DNA from: Patescibacteria group bacterium | GTDB taxonomy: Bacteria; Patescibacteriota; Patescibacteriia; UBA2591; PGYQ01 | Reading direction: 5' to 3' | Length of the DNA stretch: 8,276 nucleotides | Assembly: GCA_020061725.1 (NCBI GenBank) | Contig: JAGUXS010000017.1 | Location: forward strand, 1 to 8,276 | Part shown: positions 1 to 4,342 of the stretch, piece by piece | Numbering within the stretch: position 1 is the first letter of the stretch | Layout of the letters: each line of letters begins with the position of its first letter | Position numbers and translations under genes: made by a program | The notes under the pieces: model-generated | Database searches by the model: none | What the model was told of the DNA's origin: nothing | What the model saw: the letters and a program-made list of their open reading frames with translations, nothing else

Positions 1-52
1 AAGTTGTTATTTTTTTGGCTAAAAATAGCTAAAATTAAACCATAAAATTACA
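1..52 (+). repeat. probable partial third copy of the dispersed intergenic repeat, cut by the window edge
   Basis: This stretch shares the 12-mer TTTGGCTAAAAA (14-25) with the copy at 130-233 (there 189-200). It continues into an ATTAAACCATAAAATTA segment (34-50) that resembles ATTAACCTAAAATTTA in the copy at 4228-4330. Only the right half of the unit would be present, and the left half would lie outside the window. If real, it sits in tandem with the next copy at a spacing of about 175 bp. The match is short and the base composition is extreme, so this is a weaker call than the two full copies. I see no gene in 1-250. Confidence 0.35.
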
Positions 53-129
53 TTTGGCATGAATTTGATTAAAATTTTACTTTTACATTTTAAACCTATG
101 TTTAAGTATCTCGTGTTTGGGTATAGTAA

Positions 130-233
130 ATCCAAACAAAATTAAAACACAAAATCATTTTAGGAAGGTGTTTGTTATAACAAATTTCTTTGGCTAAAAA
201 AAATTAACTAAAATTTAATTTTTTTAAAATTAA
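130..233 (+). repeat. dispersed intergenic repeat, copy A (behind tsaD)
   Basis: Aligned with the copy at 4228-4330, this stretch shares an identical 19-mer AACACAAAATCATTTTAGG (146-164), a 12-mer CTAAAATTTAAT (208-219) and a 14-mer TTTTTTAAAATTAA (220-233). The sequence between these blocks is diverged but alignable. An outer stem ATTTTAG/CTAAAAT (157-163 with 208-214) encloses the perfect palindrome TTTGTTATAACAAA (171-184). A second hairpin, TTAATTTT/AAAATTAA with a 3-nt loop (215-233), lies 17 nt behind the tsaD stop codon and may help end that transcript, although it has no GC pairs. The function is unknown. Possibilities are a 3'-end structured element, a MITE-like mobile repeat, or a small RNA. 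Confidence 0.6.
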
Positions 234-250
234 CAAGGGTTGAAGTTAAA

Positions 251-1396
251 TCATAAATCTAAATTAGAATTTGGTTTTAAATTTTGCCAATGTGAATTCT
301 TCTTTTTAAGAAAATTAAAATAACCAGCCACGGCAATCATTGCCGCATTGTCAACGCATAATTTTTTTTGAGGAACTAAAAATTTGACATTTGACGTTTG
401 ACGTTTAACATTTAACAAAAATTGTTTTTTTAATTTATTATTGGCCGCGACTCCGCCGGATAAAATTATTGTTTTAACTTTATATTCTTTAGCCGCTTTT
501 AGGGTTTTAAAAATTAAAACATCAATGATTGTCTGTTGAAATTCATAACAATATTCTGGAATTTTTTTCTTCCAATCCTTGTCTTTTTTTAATTGATATA
601 ACACCGCTGTTTTTAATCCAGAAAATGAAAAATTATAATCATCGCTATAAATCATTGGTCGTGGTAAACTAATTAACTTGTGGTTTATGGCTTGTGGCTT
701 TTTAGAAATTGAAAACTTTACGGCTTCAGCCGCTATAGTTGGTCCTCCTGGATAACTTAAATTTAACATTTTGGCCACTTTATCAAAAGCTTCACCTGCC
801 GCATCATCTTTTGTTTGACCAATCTTTTTATATTTTAAATGATCCTTCATTAATATTAATTCAGTATGCCCGCCACTTACAATTAAACACAAAGCGGGAA
901 ATTGAATTTTTTGAATTTTACCAGTCAGAGACTGATCAGTTTTTAATTGAAATTTCAAATCCTTTAACAAACTCAAAACAGATTTTTGAATTTGTTTAGA
1001 AATTAAAAATTTAAAATTAAAAATTTCATCAATAAAATTAGCGTAAATATGTCCCTCTAAATGATTAACGCCAATTATGGGCTTATTCCAAAGATAAGCT
1101 AAAGTTTTGGCTGTTTCAATGCCAACTAAAAGAGAGGTGATCAATCCCGGCCCAATAGTTACGGAAATTAAATCAATATTTTTTTTATTATTATTTTTTA
1201 ACGCTTTTGTAATCACTGGTAAAATATTTTCTAAATGCGCGCGCGCCGCCACTTCTGGAACTACCCCTCCGTATTTTTGATGAATTTTAATTTGAGATGA
1301 AACTACATTAGAAATAATTTTAATTTTTTCTTTTTTTATTTCTACTAAAGAAGCCGCAGTTTCATCACAAGAACTTTCAATTCCTAAAACTAACAT
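251..1396 (-). CDS. tsaD: tRNA N6-adenosine threonylcarbamoyltransferase TsaD
   Basis: TsaD transfers the threonylcarbamoyl group from TC-AMP to A37 of ANN-reading tRNAs, working in the cytoplasm with TsaB and TsaE. The ORF is complete at 381 aa. It opens with LGIESSCDETAASL. The metal-binding HxxxH is H112/H116 in NHLEGHIYAN. SGGHTEL (174-180), the GQTKDDAAGEAFDKV block, FSFSGLKTA, SGGVAANN and CVDNAAMIA (metal ligand D349) follow in the family order. All catalytic signatures are intact, so the enzyme should be active. Length is above the usual 330-350 aa because of an extra stretch of about 40 residues between HIYAN and FPALCLIVSGGH (about 122-164) and a smaller one at 231-241. Three 7-bp repeat tracts lie in the gene, two of them in these extra stretches. 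The ATG is fixed by the conserved N-terminus, and no Shine-Dalgarno site precedes it. Confidence 0.97.
   Translation of the reverse strand: MLVLGIESSCDETAASLVEIKKEKIKIISNVVSSQIKIHQKYGGVVPEVAARAHLENILPVITKALKNNNKKNIDLISVTIGPGLITSLLVGIETAKTLAYLWNKPIIGVNHLEGHIYANFIDEIFNFKFLISKQIQKSVLSLLKDLKFQLKTDQSLTGKIQKIQFPALCLIVSGGHTELILMKDHLKYKKIGQTKDDAAGEAFDKVAKMLNLSYPGGPTIAAEAVKFSISKKPQAINHKLISLPRPMIYSDDYNFSFSGLKTAVLYQLKKDKDWKKKIPEYCYEFQQTIIDVLIFKTLKAAKEYKVKTIILSGGVAANNKLKKQFLLNVKRQTSNVKFLVPQKKLCVDNAAMIAVAGYFNFLKKKNSHWQNLKPNSNLDL
382..416. repeat. degenerate heptad tandem repeat inside tsaD (5 units)
   Basis: Five head-to-tail 7-bp units on the plus strand fit RTTTRAC: ATTTGAC twice, then GTTTGAC, GTTTAAC and ATTTAAC. 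On the tsaD strand they encode roughly residues 327-338 (NVKRQTSNVK). This lies in the segment between SGGVAANN and the CVDNAAM motif, where TsaD sequences vary. Confidence 0.8.
677..697. repeat. heptad tandem repeat inside tsaD (3 units)
   Basis: Three 7-bp units, CTTGTGG, TTTATGG and CTTGTGG, make exactly 21 bp and therefore seven codons. They encode PQAINHK (TsaD residues 234-240). This peptide sits just before LPRPMIYSDDYNFSFSG, in a position that is shorter in most TsaD proteins I know. Confidence 0.6.
1001..1028. repeat. heptad/14-bp tandem repeat at the edge of the TsaD insertion
   Basis: A 14-bp unit, AATTAAAAATTTAA, is followed by AATTAAAAATTTCA, equal to four 7-bp units. It encodes about residues 123-132 (DEIFNFKFLI) and so coincides with the beginning of the extra 40 residues of TsaD. 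Low complexity makes chance periodicity possible. Confidence 0.5.
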
Positions 1397-1400
1397 AAAA

Positions 1401-1429
1401 TTGTATTTAAAAAATAAAAATGATATAAT
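1401..1429 (+). promoter_or_regulatory. extended -10 promoter of the PAP2-atpH operon
   Basis: The elements are TTGTAT (1401-1406), a 17-bp spacer, and a perfect TATAAT (1424-1429) preceded by TG one base upstream, which makes an extended -10. Transcription would start near 1436, about 32 nt ahead of the PAP2 ATG. It lies in the 71-bp divergent gap with tsaD. A matching leftward promoter for tsaD is not clear. Confidence 0.6.
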
Positions 1430-1467
1430 AAAATTAAATTTATAAAATTATATTTATAATTTCTTAT

Positions 1468-1977
1468 ATGGATTTTCAATTATTTCAAATTATTAATAAT
1501 TTGACTGGAAAAAATATTTGGCTTGATAATTTTATGATATTTTGCGCTGAATATTTAATTTTTGGATTGTTTTTAATTTTAATTTTTTTATTTTTTAGTT
1601 TAACAAAAAAAAGGAGGAAAATTCAATTAATTATTTTTACTTTCAGTTCAACAATATTAGCTTGGCTTTTAAATCATTTAATTTCTTTAATTTATTTTAG
1701 GCCAAGACCATTTGCGACTCACAATAATGTTTTTCTATTAATTCAACACAACCAAGATAAATCTTTTCCTTCTGATCATACGACAATCGCTTTTGCTTTG
1801 GGATTAAGTATTTATTTGTTTAATAAAAAATTAGGAATATTCGCTTTAATATGCGCTTTTTTTATCGCTTTTGCCAGAATTTTTTCCGGCCTTCATTATC
1901 CTTTGGATATTTTGGGAGGAATTGTTATGGCTAGTTTAGTTATTTGGGGAACACAAAAAATAATTCATAATTCATAA
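1468..1977 (+). CDS. PAP2-family membrane phosphatase, BcrC-like (probable undecaprenyl-diphosphatase)
   Basis: This is probably an integral membrane phosphatase that converts undecaprenyl diphosphate to the monophosphate, recycling the lipid carrier of cell-wall synthesis. Residues are visible in the family order. The phosphatase signature is in YFRPRPF (R78-P81), then FPSDHTT (S102, D103, H104), then ARIFSGLHYPLD (R137, nucleophile H143, D147). About four to five hydrophobic segments are visible, near 24-45, 52-76, 105-117, 122-138 and 146-162, and the catalytic loops would face outward. The length of 169 aa is normal for the BcrC-type subgroup. There is no Shine-Dalgarno site. Only 5 nt separate its stop from atpH, so the two are probably cotranscribed. 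A phosphatidylglycerophosphatase or other lipid phosphatase role cannot be excluded from sequence alone. Confidence 0.85.
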   Translation: MDFQLFQIINNLTGKNIWLDNFMIFCAEYLIFGLFLILIFLFFSLTKKRRKIQLIIFTFSSTILAWLLNHLISLIYFRPRPFATHNNVFLLIQHNQDKSFPSDHTTIAFALGLSIYLFNKKLGIFALICAFFIAFARIFSGLHYPLDILGGIVMASLVIWGTQKIIHNS

Positions 1978-1982
1978 TTTTT

Positions 1983-2402
1983 ATGTCTCCTACATTAAAA
2001 CAATACACCATTAGTTTGTATGAATCTTTAAAAGATAAAAAAAAGATTGATCAAATTGATCAAAGGATTTTTAATTTTGTAAAAATTTTAAAAAAAAACA
2101 ATCATCTAAAATTAAAAAATAAAATTATTTTAGAATTTGAAAAATATTGGAAAGAAAAAAATGGAATATTTGATGTTTTAATTAAAACTACTAAACCTTT
2201 AGAAAAAACGCAAAAAGAAAAATTAACTAATTGGATTATAGCTCGCGGTTCGCAACTTGTAAATAAAAAAATAAAAGAAATTAAAATAAAAGAAAAAATT
2301 GATAGGAATTTAATCAACGGAATGATTTTAAAAATTGGCGATTCAATAATAGATAGCAGCGCAAAAAAACAATTAGAAAAATTAAGAGAATTCTTAAAAT
2401 AA
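1983..2402 (+). CDS. atpH: F1Fo ATP synthase delta subunit (short, solitary)
   Basis: The delta subunit joins the F1 head to the peripheral stalk of ATP synthase. The N-terminal helical half begins with LKQYTISLYESL (5-16), matching the family opening in which YAxALYE is common. The C-terminal signature LINGMILKIGDSIIDSSAKKQLEKL (about 110-134) matches the conserved GGxxxxIGDxxxDxSxxxxLxxL pattern, with Asn in place of the first Gly. At 139 aa it is shorter than the usual 175-180 aa, as seen in other small-genome lineages. It lies directly after the PAP2 gene and no other atp gene follows, so it is split from the rest of the synthase operon. There is no Shine-Dalgarno site; the ATG is fixed by spacing and by the conserved N-terminus. 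Confidence 0.85.
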   Translation: MSPTLKQYTISLYESLKDKKKIDQIDQRIFNFVKILKKNNHLKLKNKIILEFEKYWKEKNGIFDVLIKTTKPLEKTQKEKLTNWIIARGSQLVNKKIKEIKIKEKIDRNLINGMILKIGDSIIDSSAKKQLEKLREFLK

Positions 2403-2542
2403 TTTTTTAGACAAAAAAACAAAAATATAATTTAAAATAAAAGCGAGTTTTGCTGTTTGAAAAATTTTCTTTATAATTTTTTAATTTTGATTTGTATTTT
2501 TGATTTTTAAAAAGTTATCAACAGTTTTTATTTATTTTTTAT

Positions 2543-2571
2543 TTGTTTTTTAAAAAAAATTATATTAATAT
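2543..2571 (+). promoter_or_regulatory. candidate promoter of the lysine-rich micro-ORF
   Basis: The elements are TTGTTT (2543-2548), a 17-bp spacer and TAATAT (2566-2571), which would give a leader of roughly 68 nt. The surrounding 2403-2645 is nearly pure A/T, so promoter-like hexamers arise easily. I see no gene or clear terminator for atpH in that gap. Confidence 0.35.
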
Positions 2572-2630
2572 AAAAAAATAATAAAAAATATTTTTATAAA
2601 TTTTAAACTTAAAAACTTAACACCAAACGA

Positions 2631-2641
2631 AAGGGGGTGGG
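2631..2641 (+). promoter_or_regulatory. unusually strong Shine-Dalgarno site of the micro-ORF
   Basis: AAGGGGGTGGG lies 4-5 nt ahead of the ATG at 2646. With one G-U wobble it can pair over about nine bases with the 3' end of 16S rRNA (complement AAGGAGGTG). None of the other genes in the window has a comparable site. This is the main reason to believe the tiny ORF is translated. Confidence 0.75.
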
Positions 2642-2645
2642 ATAA

Positions 2646-2693
2646 ATGGCAGCAAAAAAACAAGCAAAGAAACAAGTAAAGAAAAAAAAATAA
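2646..2693 (+). CDS. 15-residue lysine-rich micro-ORF, function unknown
   Basis: The translation is MAAKKQAKKQVKKKK followed by TAA: 8 lysines of 15, no acidic or aromatic residue, and a repeated AKKQ unit. A near-perfect Shine-Dalgarno site precedes it and a strong intrinsic terminator begins about 24 nt after the stop, so it looks like a self-contained, highly translated mini-gene. The composition resembles the Lys/Ala-rich tails of histone H1-like or HU-like proteins, so binding of DNA or RNA is a reasonable guess but only an inference. An attenuator leader peptide is less likely, because no rightward gene follows the terminator; the next gene runs the other way. It is too short for homology to be judged by eye. 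Confidence 0.5.
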   Translation: MAAKKQAKKQVKKKK

Positions 2694-2716
2694 ATAATAT
2701 TTTTTTTGTTACTCTT

Positions 2717-2756
2717 AAAAAATAAAACTTTCCGAATGGGAAAGTTTTATTTTTTT
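2717..2756 (+). terminator. intrinsic terminator after the micro-ORF
   Basis: An inverted repeat AATAAAACTTTCC / GGAAAGTTTTATT (2721-2733 with 2739-2751) has a 5-nt loop and no mismatches. It is extended by A-tract/T-tract pairing and followed by a T run (2750-2756). The upstream A tract gives a T run on the other strand as well, so it could also stop leftward transcripts leaving the endonuclease Q gene. It lies between two convergent units. Confidence 0.88.
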
Positions 2757-2888
2757 ATATATCAGAAAGTGTGTTTTTATTTAAATAATTTTATTTTATC
2801 ACTCATTTAAACTTAAAAAAATAATTTTTATAAAAAATATAACACTCATAGAAATTCAGAAAATTTTTGCCTATTTTATTTTTTTGTT

Positions 2889-4160
2889 TTATAAAATATC
2901 AAGCGTCATCTGTTTTAATATTTTTTTACTTTCCGGAATTCTAATTTCTCCATAAACTCCGTCATAACCCGGAGTAATAATTATTTTTTCTTCGCGCGTA
3001 TTTTTTATCGCTTCAACAATTTCAATTGAAGCGATTTTTTTTAATTCGTCGCAATCTAAATTCAAAAGAATATTAAATTCATTTTTTCCTTGTCTAATTA
3101 AATTAAAATATTCTCTTTCTACTTTTTTAGAATTTTTTCCTTGATTAAAAACTCCGGAAATAATTTCTTGAAGAGGAATTATTTTTTTAAATGGAATAAA
3201 TTTTTTAAAATCAATTTTATCAATAGAACGATCGGCTAATTCTTCAACGCGATATAAAACCCCTTTGATCAATGGTCTTTTGCATTTTGGACAAATTCCT
3301 TGATATTTTTTTGTTTGCTCTGGAGAGAAATTTATTTGACACTCCCGATGTCCGTCAAAATGATATTTTCCTTGCTCTGGAAAAAATTCAATTGTCTCTA
3401 ATAATTTACCATTTGAATTTTTTGACTGCTGAATAATTTTTATAATTTCTTTATAACTTAAATTTTTAAATTCAAAAACATTAACCTCGCGTCCAAGATT
3501 TTGCAAAGAATGCGCGTCTGAATTAGAAAGTAATGTAATTTTGTCCAAAGCGGAAAATTGATGATTCATCGCTGGATCTGAACTAAGGCCTGTCTCAATG
3601 GCATAAATGTACGGCGTTAATTCTTCAAAACACTCTTCAATTGAATCAAACCCAGACTTAGAACCAAAAATTGAAAACCAAGGAGTCCAAGCGTGAGCCG
3701 GGATAATCAAACAATCTTCCGAAATATCAAAAATTATTTTTGCCAATTCTTTAACATCAAGGCCTAAAATTGGTCGACCGTCTGATTTTAAATTTCCTCG
3801 TAAAGAAAGTTTAATGTTAATTTTTTCCACTGTTTTAAAATCCGGAGCAAAAATTAAAATATGAACGCGTCTACCTTTATTATTTTTAGTGTAAATGCAA
3901 CTAATTTCAGTAGTAAAAATAAATTTAACGCTAGGTTGATTGTTTAAAAAAGATTTTTTAATTTTAAAAAGACCTTCGTTTTCTGAGGGCTCTAGTTTTT
4001 CTTTAAGTTCAGCGATCCATGCCGGATAAGTAAAATCAGCGACAGTTAAAATATCAATCCCTTTAATTTTTGCCCATTGATTAAAATGTTCTAAATCCAT
4101 TATCCTACTCGTCGCGCGAGAATATTTTGAATGAAAATGAAAATCCGCAATGTATCGCAT
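2889..4160 (-). CDS. endonuclease Q-like PHP-domain DNA repair nuclease
   Basis: EndoQ nicks DNA 5' of deaminated bases (uracil, hypoxanthine, xanthine) and abasic sites. It is best known from Thermococcales and also occurs in some bacteria. The 423-aa ORF is full length. The PHP metal site starts with ADFHFHSKYSRATS (H8, H10). D42 of ADFTYP, E85 of TTEIS, H100 of RRVHILIFAPDF, H156 of IPAHAWTPWFSIFG and D215/H217 of SNSDAHS follow. GNLKSDGRPILGL and FGSKSGFDSIEECFEELTP are typical of the family. A zinc-ribbon region follows (C274, C290, C293), then a C-terminal PGYDGVYGEI (397-406). Two positions differ from the family as I recall it: Tyr45 where GDFTHP has His, and Asn277 where the ribbon's second Cys is expected. 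It lies downstream of polA on the same strand, which suits a role in base repair. Confidence 0.88.
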   Translation of the reverse strand: MRYIADFHFHSKYSRATSRIMDLEHFNQWAKIKGIDILTVADFTYPAWIAELKEKLEPSENEGLFKIKKSFLNNQPSVKFIFTTEISCIYTKNNKGRRVHILIFAPDFKTVEKINIKLSLRGNLKSDGRPILGLDVKELAKIIFDISEDCLIIPAHAWTPWFSIFGSKSGFDSIEECFEELTPYIYAIETGLSSDPAMNHQFSALDKITLLSNSDAHSLQNLGREVNVFEFKNLSYKEIIKIIQQSKNSNGKLLETIEFFPEQGKYHFDGHRECQINFSPEQTKKYQGICPKCKRPLIKGVLYRVEELADRSIDKIDFKKFIPFKKIIPLQEIISGVFNQGKNSKKVEREYFNLIRQGKNEFNILLNLDCDELKKIASIEIVEAIKNTREEKIIITPGYDGVYGEIRIPESKKILKQMTLDIL

Positions 4161-4166
4161 AAAAAA

Positions 4167-4201
4167 AATTAAAGTTTAAAATTAAAAGTTAAAAATTTAA
4201 A
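4167..4201. repeat. degenerate heptad tandem repeat in the endonuclease Q leader (5 units)
   Basis: Five 7-bp units, AATTAAA, GTTTAAA, ATTAAAA, GTTAAAA and ATTTAAA, occupy 35 bp. That is the same unit and total length as the tracts in tsaD (382-416) and polA (5951-5985). It ends 6 nt ahead of the start codon at 4160 and would lie in the 5' leader. It is A/T-only, so the period is less certain than in the GC-containing copies. Confidence 0.5.
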
Positions 4202-4219
4202 CCCGACTTTCACTAAGGA

Positions 4220-4249
4220 ATTATACTTTTCGAACTAAAATTAACACAA
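4220..4249 (-). promoter_or_regulatory. candidate endonuclease Q promoter, overlapping repeat copy B
   Basis: Reading leftward, TTGTGT (4249-4244), an 18-bp spacer and a perfect TATAAT (4225-4220) would start RNA near 4213, giving a leader of about 50 nt. The -35 element lies inside the 19-bp block shared by the dispersed repeat. Copy A keeps the TTGTGT but has no well-spaced -10. Confidence 0.4.
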
Positions 4250-4330
4250 AATCATTTTAGGTGGAGTATTTGTTGTGGCGAATTTCTCTGACTAAAGATT
4301 AACCTAAAATTTAATATTTTTTAAAATTAA
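4228..4330 (+). repeat. dispersed intergenic repeat, copy B (between polA and endonuclease Q)
   Basis: This is the second full copy of the element at 130-233. The shared blocks are the 19-mer at 4243-4261, the 12-mer at 4304-4315 and the 14-mer at 4317-4330. The outer stem is ATTTTAGG/CCTAAAAT (4254-4261 with 4303-4310), one pair longer than in copy A. The inner hairpin ATTTG/CGAAT (4268-4272 with 4279-4283) needs a G-U pair that works only in plus-strand RNA. Its right end is 12 nt from the polA stop, nearly the same placement as copy A behind tsaD. Confidence 0.62.
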
Positions 4331-4342
4331 TAAAAATCGAAT

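Noticed and set aside
1..250. CRISPR array suggested by repeated blocks near the left edge
   Set aside because: There are at most two copies at about 175-bp spacing, with diverged repeats and no cas gene.
739..999. Rightward 86-codon open frame inside tsaD
   Set aside because: It lies fully antisense to strongly conserved tsaD motifs, has no ribosome-binding site and resembles no family I know.
2102..2422. Leftward 106-codon open frame opposite atpH
   Set aside because: It is a Phe/Ile-rich shadow of the Lys/Glu-rich atpH strand and has no start signal.
2515..2523. TTATCAACA, resembling a DnaA box
   Set aside because: It is a single site with a mismatch to TTATNCACA and there is no cluster or origin-type gene nearby, so an origin is not supported.
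2682..2690. A9 run at the end of the micro-ORF as a frameshift site
   Set aside because: Slippage in either direction adds only a few codons and leads to no recognisable extension.
2646..2756. Lysine attenuator leader with terminator
   Set aside because: The Lys-rich peptide followed by a terminator fits the pattern, but no rightward gene lies downstream to be controlled.
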